The translations under genes were made by a program, and so were the position numbers. A model generated the notes under the pieces. That model worked only from the letters and a program-made list of their open reading frames with translations, did not search any database and was not told the origin of the DNA. From Parapristionchus giblindavisi (lineage: Eukaryota; Nematoda; Chromadorea; Rhabditida; Diplogasteridae), in NCBI GenBank assembly GCA_943737045.1, contig CALSFV010000319.1:1-64000 (forward strand): DNA of 64,000 nucleotides, read 5' to 3'. The first letter of the stretch is position 1. Every line of letters starts with the position of its first letter. This document shows, in pieces, positions 42,301 through 52,000 of this stretch.

Positions 42301-44881
42301 CCGTTAGTTTGTAAATCAAATTAACCCTCACCCCGAAACAAATGGATTCAACGTTTACCAGTCGCTTGCAACTATTACACCAACAAGTTTCATTCAATAT
42401 ACTTTTTCGATGCTGTAAATGCGAAATAAACAAAGAAGTATAATATAAATAATTACTTTCTCTTCAAGTCGAGGATCTGTCCGAAATGTAGTGACTGGAG
42501 GTACTGACGTTCGCGCATGAAGCCACTGAGAGGCGTGCCCCAGCCCTCTGCGAGCACCTCAAATCGTCAGTCTAACAATTAGCTCACATATTCTTCATTT
42601 ACTGATCATTAAAGGAAGAGTAACCTCTCTCAATGGCCTCTTCATTACTCACACTATTTCTTTGTTCTCTAACAAAGAGAGAGCGTAAAGCGTTGAAGAG
42701 ACCGTTGACTGGTTTCAGTCCCTTTAATTTTGTCTAAATGGTGCGCCGAGATGTCATTAGTGGCCAACAGAGCCTACTCTTCATAAATTGGCCTAAATGA
42801 ATGATTGAAATGATTGGTGCATACCTGGAGCCACTCAAGGGAAACATCATCCAGTTCGATATCGTCATCAAGTCCGTTGATCTCCTTTCTCAACGTCTCT
42901 TTCTGATCAGCGGGGACGAATAGCTCTCGGACAACCGGGGCGTTCAGCTTATCCAGAGCCTGGATATAAAAAGATGATAAATCGCATAATGCAGGGCACA
43001 CAAAGTTCACTGATAGCCAGTGATAATTCAAGGCCAATTCTGTCCGTAGGGCTTAGTCTCGTTTTCGGACCTGCTTTTCCGCGTGATCTAGTCATCGGAG
43101 TTATCAGAAAAGCTAACTCCCATATGGTAATGTTAAAAGCATGGCTGCCCATCCAACTAATTCATGAGAAGATGCTGTCATTAATTAAGAGTATCATCGA
43201 CATGTCAGTTAACCTTCTGAGGCAGAATTCCCTCCTTAGCAAGAAATTCGAGGACCACACGAACGCACTCGTCCTTCGAAGCGGATCCACCATGGACGAT
43301 AAGATCGGCAGATAGGGGAGGCTCGTAGCCTGAGCCCACGCCTGTCATTCCTGCCACCTGTCCGGCACGCGCCTTCATGTACAATTCTGCAAATGGTTAC
43401 TTGAAGAAATCATGGTAGCTTTCTATTTTTTCCAGAATTTTCCCAATTTAAATATGTTTTAGCCACTCACTCTTGGGGTCGCGGCTCTCGCAAACTTCTA
43501 GTGGAGTGTTGACGTGAACCTCGAAGAAGGGGAGACCGTCCTGGAAAATATCAATGAATAGGTCCTGACAAGGTGGTCCATATAAGTACAACAAGAAATC
43601 ATATCCGCTTATTGCAAGGTTCGCATTTGATATTGTAATAGTCTTTCAGCTTGATATGAGCTTGATGTACTTACTGCTTCATGGATGCGTCTGGCCTCAT
43701 CTCGGTCAGCCCTGAATGGAGAGATGAAGGAAGCGAGGGTTACGAAGCCAGAATCCGCGAATAGCTTGGCTACCTGTAATCATATGCATACAGTTATTGT
43801 GTTTGATTCAGACATGAAAGAAGTTCAGGAAGTGAATTGAATTCGTTTTCTATTTTTTAAATAAAATATGTTAGCAGCCATAGAAAAATGATGACTAAAT
43901 ACTTTTGGCGAAATTGTACTAAACGAAGTTAACTGTTTTTCTGTCCTGAGAATGATTGTCTGGGATTCAATATTTTACAGCACACTTGCCTCAGCAACTC
44001 TTCGAATGTTCTCCGTTCGGTCTTCCTTGGAGAATCCGAGGTTCTTGCACAGTCCATGGCGCACGTTATCTCCGTCCAGGCCATAGCAGGGAACACCGAG
44101 CTTTAAATTAGTTTGTATTATGTAATTTATGCAATGCAATCTGAACGTTGATAGAATATGGTTTATTGAAGGCACACACGGAGCTAATTTGAATCTCCGC
44201 TCTGGCAACGTTTTCTCGAAGACAAAGAAAGCGAGAGGACATTGTCATAGCGGAGAGTTTCAAATTCTTCCATTGCAGTGTACACTATTATGCCTGAAGC
44301 AAGACGAAAGTTGACACCTGTTATGCCATACCTGTGTTAGCTTGTTCTCAACTGCAAACGATACTGTCGTCTTTCCGGCTCCGCTCAATCCAGTGAACCA
44401 AATAGTGCAACCTCTGAATGTGCCGAATTGATACCGTAATCTTTACAGTAGTAATTACATCATCAATAACCCGCTACGGTAATTACAGTACCTGAATCCC
44501 TCATGTTTGCCCAGAATATCGGCTCGTTGATCTCTCACTACGGCGTGATGCTCGAACGTGACGTTGGTAGCGGCGTGATTGTTGTTGTTACTCTGTATAT
44601 TTAATGATGCCTCTAACTGTTTCGCAGATAACGCGACTGACCTCCATTAAAATATACCATTTACACATAAGCTCTCTCTCATTTGGAAATAAAGAATTAA
44701 GATCATGTCAAAAATCATGTAGTGAATTCTTGTAGAAAGTCTTCCAACGAAATACAATGCATTATACCGTTCAATTTGATATTAATGACGATTCTTTTAC
44801 GCAACTTACTGGGGGTGTTTTTGGGCGGGCATGATTTCCGTTATCGGTGACCTTAGCGGAGGCGGTGGCTGCGGGAGGCAT
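39339..44881 (-). CDS. pps-1: Bifunctional PAPS synthetase (APS kinase + ATP sulfurylase)
   Basis: Nineteen exons from ATG at 44881: 44881-44810, 44592-44492, 44413-44332, 44100-43990, 43773-43675, 43540-43471, 43386-43214, 42959-42825, 42557-42457, 42265-42132, 41847-41760, 41517-41415, 41184-41074, 40920-40804, 40503-40423, 40288-40182, 40007-39935, 39763-39692, 39515-39339. Sum 2007 nt, 668 aa, the size expected of animal PAPS synthetases. The N-terminal APS kinase has the P-loop GLSGAGKTT (about residue 65) and DGDNVRHGL. The C-terminal ATP sulfurylase has [14 protein letters not shown] (about 460), QWHARAR, GRDPAG and MAPGL, ending [14 protein letters not shown]. It makes PAPS, the sulfate donor for sulfotransferases. 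Single-copy-looking and intact. Intron 4 starts with GC. Introns hold MITEs at 39819, 40538, 40748, 42608 and 44164. It is divergent from astacin B. The symbol follows the C. elegans name. Confidence 0.95.
39819..39925. mobile_element. MITE family A
   Basis: TTAAAAGCACACCAGAATTA to AGCTCTGGATGTCCCTTTA; PAPS synthetase intron 17. Confidence 0.75.
40538..40638. mobile_element. MITE family A
   Basis: TTAAAGTGACACCCAAGC to AAGCTTGGGGTTAA; PAPS synthetase intron 14. Confidence 0.85.
40748..40800. mobile_element. Half of a family A MITE against an exon
   Basis: A direct repeat of the first half of the copy at 40538 together with its flank (CATCTGATCATTAT). It stops at CTTTCTTTG, four bases from the exon 14 donor on the gene strand. 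Confidence 0.85.
41640..41725 (-). repeat. Retroposon-like repeat fragment
   Basis: GGTAAAGGTACACC, CACACGAAGTCCTACGGG and CCAGTGATAATTCAAGGCC; PAPS synthetase intron. Confidence 0.55.
42608..42727. mobile_element. MITE family B
   Basis: TTAAAGGAAGAGTAACCTCT to GGTTTCAGTCCCTTTAA; PAPS synthetase intron 8. Confidence 0.8.
44164..44284. mobile_element. MITE family A
   Basis: TTGAAGGCACACACGGAGC with the internal TCGAAGACAAAGAAAGCGAG and GCGGAGAGTTTCAAATT; right end decayed. PAPS synthetase intron 3. Confidence 0.75.
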
Positions 44882-45896
44882 TGCTGAAAATCTTTGGCAT
44901 AACAAATGTTTTGAAAAATATGTCATTTCTTATGACAATGACATTTGACAATACGAAATAGTGGGCAGATAGATATTAGAACTAGAAAATATTAAATTTG
45001 GTAATCTTTTGATTCAACACTGATTGCAACATCATCCTTGAAAAAATAGAAATTTAGTAACGAATATGAAACATAAATTTATCCTCGTATTTTGCTGGAC
45101 TTTGAGAGCAAGAAAAAAATAAACAATAGTAGAATACTTTTGCTATCTATCACTATCGCGAATAGACAACACGATTACACCGATACACCAATTGTAGGAG
45201 GTCAAACTGATAATGTGTTGCACCAGATACTATCGCCTCCTATATAGCCATCGGTTTTTATGTCGTCATAGTTGATAAGAAAAAAATGATAAGAAATAAT
45301 CAGGCAGGCAGTTTCATACCGCGTTTATTCGTGAGCTCTCCAACACAAAACTGGACGGGTCCGTCATAAGAAGGAACCCATGACTGAGGGAGTTAAGCGT
45401 CGTATCCTGGTTGATCACGAAGTAGTCAGAAGATGATAAGAATAATATCGGATTTGATGGAGAACACACGCCTGCTCGAAGCTGTTAAAGATGATGCGAG
45501 CTGTTTTGTTTTGTGTTGGGATGGAGGTGTCGATGTGGGAGACATTGCAAGATTGTCAAGATTTAGTCTCTTATTAGCAGCTCATAAGTATTGATCATGT
45601 GCCGTCAATTAGCCGTCTTTCTTGCCTACATCCCGCTCGCTGAAGTAATGCAGGTCAACGGGCCTGGGCCATTCGGTTTCGGAGAAAATGCCGCTGTGAA
45701 GAAGAAGACCGCGGACAAGGATTATTTCAGATCATTTTTGAGTTTTTCGTCGGTTGCAGCGTTATCGCTTTATTTTTTTGACCATTGATGTTTTGGCAGT
45801 GACATGTTGAAATGGTTTTGTTTTCATGATTTACAGACATCGTGGGCTAGAAAAGTCGATCATCGAATCACTTTTCTCAATGAACTTCCGTCGTTA
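44882..45896. other. Divergent intergenic region, pps-1 / astacin B
   Basis: Holds the upstream sequences of both genes. One short frame at 45597-45788 (starting MCRQLAVFLAYIPLAEVMQ) has a signal-peptide-like N-terminus but no splice or family support; I do not call it a gene. Confidence 0.4.
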
Positions 45897-46095
45897 AGCG
45901 CATCTGAACAAACAATTATAGTCTCAAAATTGAGCATTTTGGTCTATGAAAGTGCTAGACAAATGAAAATCCCTTGTATATAAGCGAACACCAAGCCAAT
46001 TTGGACATGTCACATCGGCTGGAGAGAAATCTTATCCGGGTAAGTCTTTTTTCTTTTAGAATTTTTACTAAATTATGTATATTTTCAGCAAGAAA
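45897..46095 (+). promoter_or_regulatory. Promoter and 5-prime UTR of astacin B
   Basis: GCGCATCTGAACAAACA (from 45898), TATATAAGCGA (from 45978), CTGGAGAGAAATCTTATCC, a GTAAG donor, then a TTTCAG acceptor before the ATG. Closely matches the upstream modules of genes A, C and D. Confidence 0.65.
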
Positions 46096-49000
46096 ATGGT
46101 CTCCTCGACGGTTTTCTTAGTTCTACTTTCGGCATGCTTCGTTTCGGCTATGAAAGAAATCGACATTCGGAAAGTAAGATCATTACATTCTTCCACAAAG
46201 AAAAAAACTTTAAACCTTTCTGTTAGCGATTTCACACTCTAACTCGGCGAGGAAAAAGGCATGGAATGATAGTTAATCGATGTCCAAACAACAATTTCAG
46301 ATCGAGCATGAAATTTCTGCAGAAGTGGAAGAAGAATTCTCAGGAAAAGAAGCACAGGATGAACTGAAGAAGCTCCGTGAAGAATACGATTCTTCTCATC
46401 CTCAAAACGAAACCTTGATCTATGTTCCCACTGAAATGGACATCAATGCCAATCAGAGTGATCTCTTCGAGGGTGATATTATTCTCACTCCGTAAGTTCA
46501 TTAGTTAGATTATCTCGTGTAGTTTACTTAGTGTACATAGTTAGCTTAGTTCTGTAGTAAGTTCTGGACAATACCTATTTTGTCGGACAATTTTATCATT
46601 ATCTATATTAAGTGAGCAATGGAAGGTAGCACTCGATTATGATCCTGAAAATCCGGCTAGACGCAGACAAGGTTTGCTCTCATTTTAATATTTTTCTTCA
46701 GAGATTTTACGTAAACTGTCAATAAGCATTAATATTATTAATATTTATATTTATATTATATTACTATTAACATTATAAATATTAAAATATAAATATTATT
46801 AATATTATTAATATTAAGCTCTCACGGATGAAAATTATCTGTGGCAACCTCTTGGAGCGCCAATCATTCCATATGCATTCATACCCGGATTCCGTAAGTC
46901 TTCAGTATTTCTTATTTCACTTGATTCCTTACGTGATTATATGAACCAAGGCGTTTTTGTGTATAGAGAGCCGTAATCGTCGTTGATTATCGTTAATTAT
47001 CATATTCAAATGCTTAATTATCATTATATATTCATTTCACTATCACTTATTATTTGAGTACGCAAGTAGCCACTCAATGACATCCTGTAATCATCCTATG
47101 TTTATCACTTAGCAGCGCTAATGACTCCGCCCATGACTCCGCCCACGGTGTTTTCGAAATGTCATCAGTCTTGTTCTCCTCTCCCTTCCCGGCTGGTGAC
47201 GCCGATGTTCTCTCTTGTTTTTGTTTTAACTTCGTGTTAATTAATTGTTCGTCGTTTCTCCCAGTAGTTTACTAGATTAGGTTCGTGTTTCATTGTTATT
47301 GTAGATAAATATAATTGTGTAACTTACGCTCGTGTCGTGTTCACAGTTTATTGAATTGGTCGTAATCATTTCATCATTATTTGTCATCCTCATTGATTAG
47401 TGAGGGGAGTCTTGATCTGTCTTCGTCTCTGCCTAGTATTCATTCAATTCAATCTTGCTTCTTTCTTCTGGTTTGTATCAGCGTGCTTCGTGAGCGTTGA
47501 ACATTCCGTCTTCTTGAATTGTTGCAACCTGCTTCGTGAGGGTTGTAATAGTTCTGCTGAGGTGACTGTCTGCTTCGTGAGGACAGTTGCCGCCGATTAA
47601 CTCTCTGCTTCGTGAGGGGAGTTATTCGGTTTATCTGCCTGCTTCGTGAGGGCAAAAGTTAGTAAGGTTCTGCTTCGTGAGGAACCTTATTGGCTATAAG
47701 CAAGTGCGTTTCGGCTAAGAGTTGGATCTAGCTCCGTATCTTGTACATGGGGGCTGAGCCGGGCCGAACAGAGGACAATTGGATGGATACTAAGTGGAGC
47801 AAGCAGAGGCAAGGAGGAGGAGTAGCAGAAACAAGTCGTCGTCGTCGAGGGGAGCCTACACGACAGGACCCTATGGATGTTGGATACTGTTCAAGGACGG
47901 CGGATCACAAGACAAGTTTTCGTGAGGAATATGAGAGCCTGCGGATATTGAATAAACTCACCGTGAATGGAAATGAACGTGAATTAAGAGATGTTTATTT
48001 GGAGTTTGAGTTTCATACTGAGAGGCTGCACGAAGGTACTTCATGCTTGAATAGACGAAGAGCGAGTTTATTCGTCATCATGCACGAGAATCACGAGGAA
48101 TATCGTGAGCTACGGAGACTCTATGGTGAAGAACATGCAACATATGAAGAAATGAAGGATCATATGCTGGAATACGAGTCCAAGAAAAGAGAAGAAAGTA
48201 GTCGACTTAAAGGATTGAGAGGGGAGACGACAAGATCATGCAATATTACTCGTAGTGAAGTGACGACTACTGATTGTGGAAAGGATATGAGTATATGTGA
48301 AGTACAATGTGTGGATAAAGTATGTGTTAAGATTGAGGAGACCCATGCTGGAGAAGAATCTCATAATGAAGTTCAAGATGCTCAATGTGAATTAAAAGGA
48401 GGATTACAGGCGCAGATGTGTTTCGATAGTGGTGTTGAGGCAAATACGGTTCAGGATACGGCTAAGGAGGTCGTAGTTGTAGCCGTTGAGGATATAGTGG
48501 CCACGGATAGCTCTGATACTCAGGGAGATCAGGAGAAGACCGATGGAACCACAGTTTTGGATGTGTATTCAGGAGTTAATAAGAGGAGTAATGAAGAAGT
48601 AGTTGATACGGATATGAAGAAGCCGTATATTATATCGAAGCGAAGTGCCTTGGAGTCTATGGATATTGATTTGAGCGTCAAAGATGAGGTCATTAGTGGA
48701 AGAAATGGGAATCGTATAAGTGAAGTGGGAGCGAGTTCACCTAAGGGAGAAGATGTACATGCACATATTGTTGAACAAGAGAATATTATTGAACAGGAGA
48801 GCATTATTAAAGAGGAGGATATTATTATTAAAGAAGAGTATATTGTCAAGCAAGAAGTTACTGTTAATGAGAAGGATATTTTTAAAGAAGATGATATTAG
48901 TAAGAAAGATATTAAAGAAGATAAGGATATTGTTGAAGAGGTTGAGGATGCTGTTAAGAAGAAGGATATTGCTAAAAAGGAAGATGATATTGAAGAGAAT

Positions 49001-52000
49001 GTTATCAAGGAAGAGTATATGGTCGATCAAGATGATTTGGAGATGAAAGATATTATCGAAGACAATGATGTTGAGGAAACGGATATTGCTGAGAAAGAGG
49101 ATATTGTTAGGAAGAAGGATACTATTGAAGATAAGAATGCTGAGGAAAAGGATATTATGGAGCAGAAGGATGTTGTGAAGGAGGATATCGTTGAAGAGGA
49201 GGACATCGAGAAGGATAATATTGTGAAGGAGGTTGCTGTTGAGCAGGTCAAGAAGGATAAGAAGGTCATGGAAGTTGCTGATAATATAGCTGCTACGAAT
49301 AGACTTGATAGTATTATTGGAGATGGAAAGAATGATAGTAAGGAGGAGATCGTAAAGGAGAATTTGGATGGATTTGTTAGTGGAGATGGAAAGAAGGTCA
49401 GCGAGGAGATCGTGATGAAGAATTGTGAAGGTAGAGTGTCGGTGAAGATGGATTCAGGAGCTGTATCGTGTGAAATTATGTTGGATCAGGATATGAAGGT
49501 GGAACAACTGGATAGAAGGAAAGTGGTCCCAAGGGAACCGGATAAGAAGTTGTCGTTGGTCTTGTCAGATGGTGTGGAGGTTGAACAACTGGATCGAAGG
49601 AAGGTGGTCCTGAAAGAACCTGATAAGGAGTTATCGTCGGTCTTGTCGAGAGGGGAGCCGAAGTCGTTCAAGGAAGAAGGAAGCTGGACGCCCGTCGTCA
49701 TTCATCATATTCATTCATTGTTCATTTTGTTTTGTATCATACTTGTTCATATTATACTTTACTTTTTCATATTATTACCATCATCTACCCCATTATCAAC
49801 TACCGTACTCTCATCTTCATCTCAATCACCTACAATCGTATCGTCGTCGTTGATTATCTCTTTATGCGCAAGGCATACAATCGTCTCGTCGTCATTCATT
49901 ATCTCGTTATGCGCAAGGCATACTCATTCGTCAACTTTCGTTGCTGCTGAAGAGGTCGAGCCGTTACCGTAATCCCCCTCGTCGTTGAGATTGAATGCGA
50001 GGACGCATTCTGTGAGGGAAGCGGCATGTATAGAGAGCCGTAATCGTCGTTGATTATCGTTAATTATCATATTCAAATGCTTAATTATCATTATATATTC
50101 ATTTCACTATCACTTATTATTTGAGTACGCAAGTAGCCACTCAATGACATCCTGTAATCATCCTATGTTTATCACTTAGCAGCGCTAATGACTCCGCCCA
50201 TGACTCCGCCCACGGTGTTTTCGAAATGTCATCAGTCTTGTTCTCCTCTCCCTTCCCGGCTGGTGACGCCGATGTTCTCTCTTGTTTTTGTTTTAATTTC
50301 GTGTTAATTAATTGTTCGTCGTTTCTCCCAGTAGTTTACTAGATTAGGTTCGTGTTTCATTGTTATTGTAGATAAATATAATTGTGTAACTTACGCTCGT
50401 GTCGTGTTCACAGTTTATTGAATTGGTCGTAATCATTTCATCATTATTTGTCATCCTCATTGATTAGTGAGGGGAGTCTTGATCTGTCTTCGTCTCTGCC
50501 TAGTATTCATTCAATTCAATCTTGCTTCTTTCTTCTGGTTTGTATCAGCGTGCTTCGTGAGCGTTGAACATTCCGTCTTCTTGAATTGTTGCAACCTGCT
50601 TCGTGAGGGTTGTAATAGTTCTGCTGAGGTGACTGTCTGCTTCGTGAGGACAGTTGCCGCCGATTAACTCTCTGCTTCGTGAGGGGAGTTATTCGGTTTA
50701 TCTGCCTGCTTCGTGAGGGCAAAAGTTAGTAAGGTTCTGCTTCGTGAGGAACCTTATTGGCTATAAGCAAGTGCGTTACAAGTAAACAAGTATTTACTTC
50801 GTTCCGTATCTTGTACATTTGGTATTGAGATCTTCGGTTTTTAGGCCTTTTCACCATAAAAAAATGACCCTTTTACAATATTTTTTGATATTTGTAGTAT
50901 TTTTGGAGGTCAGCGAAACAACAAGATTTGTTTTTCTTTTTTTTTCAAACTTTTTTTTCACTCACAGCCCTGATAGCCAATTCATCCTAAGTCCATCTAT
51001 AATGGAATATTGTTTAAGCGGAAGAACACAAACAAGTGGTACTTGATTCGATGAAGTTCTGGGAGGATCGAACGTGTATCAAGTTCCGCTATGGTAGTCC
51101 CGACGACAAGAAAATGTAAGTATTTTTCCTTCCCTTTAAAGGGAGAGTGCCCTCACTCAATGACCTCTTCATTGCACACACTATTTCTCTGTTCTCTAAC
51201 AACGAGAGAGTGTAGACCGCTGAAGGTCCCTTTAAGTATACATTAGTGTTGTTAGATGGAATAAATCACATGTTGAACAAATGCAAATTTAGTCGAGACT
51301 AAATTTTAGTCTCGAATAAAATGTCATTTTAAGTCCAGACTAAAACGACCGGTCGACTAAAAAGCTAAATTTTATTCGAGCGAAAATATTCGCAGAATAC
51401 ATTCCACTAAACAACACTAGCATACATATTAAAATACCTAAATCAAATCTAATCAAATCAAATCATTTATTTCTTGTATAACAATTATGCGGGATGGTAT
51501 TGACCAATAACGAGGTCGAAAACGATGGGAATATTCCCCTTTGATGAAATGTATGGAAACTTCTCTGAATATTGGTGAAATTAATTTGCAGTCTCGTTTT
51601 CAACCATAATACAACAAAATGCGCTGCTTCGATTGGGCGTACAGGAGGTACAAGGAAACTACAGCTCCTTGATCTCAACCCGGACGGGTGCATGTTTGTG
51701 AGTTATATTGTGTTCTTGTAAAAGAACCTCGTCCTGCAACTGAACTGTCTGTACTAGTTACTATTTGCTTATAAATATCATTGAACTTGTAATACAAGTA
51801 TGTTTTATGCTGGTATTTTTTGCCTAGACAGAGCTGGCCACTAACTATAAGACTAGGTCGAATGAGAACCGGGAATAATAACCGACTGGATGATAACCAT
51901 TTGCATACTTTGTCTATTCATTACCGCTTTTATCTCATATGCAAATGGTTATCATCCAGTCGGTTATTATTCTCGGTTCTCATTCGACCTATTGCCACTA

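Larger units (their letters stand above)
46960..50817 (+). mobile_element. LTR retroelement in an astacin intron, no pol seen
   Basis: Two direct repeats of about 790 bp, both beginning TGTATAGAGAGCC and ending CTTGTACA, enclose 2.28 kb. Flanks are TTTG (46956-46959) and TTTG (50818-50821), a 4-bp target duplication. A primer-site candidate TGGGGGCTGAGCCGGG starts directly at the 5-prime LTR edge, and a purine tract (GAGGGAAGCGG) precedes the 3-prime LTR. The interior has one long ORF and no reverse transcriptase, integrase or protease motif, so it is probably non-autonomous. Confidence 0.9.

Noticed and set aside
45597..45788. Possible small secreted peptide starting MCRQLAVFLAY
   Set aside because: Signal-like N-terminus only; no splice sites, homologue or promoter features to support it.
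47479..47689. CRISPR-like array (regular TGCTTCGTGAG repeats)
   Set aside because: The repeats are 11 nt, unevenly spaced, and flanked by complementary arms in an LTR of a eukaryotic element; no cas genes.
48529..49269. Minus-strand and +2 frames inside the 741-aa ORF
   Set aside because: Shadows of the acidic GAAGATATT-type codon repeats on the plus strand.
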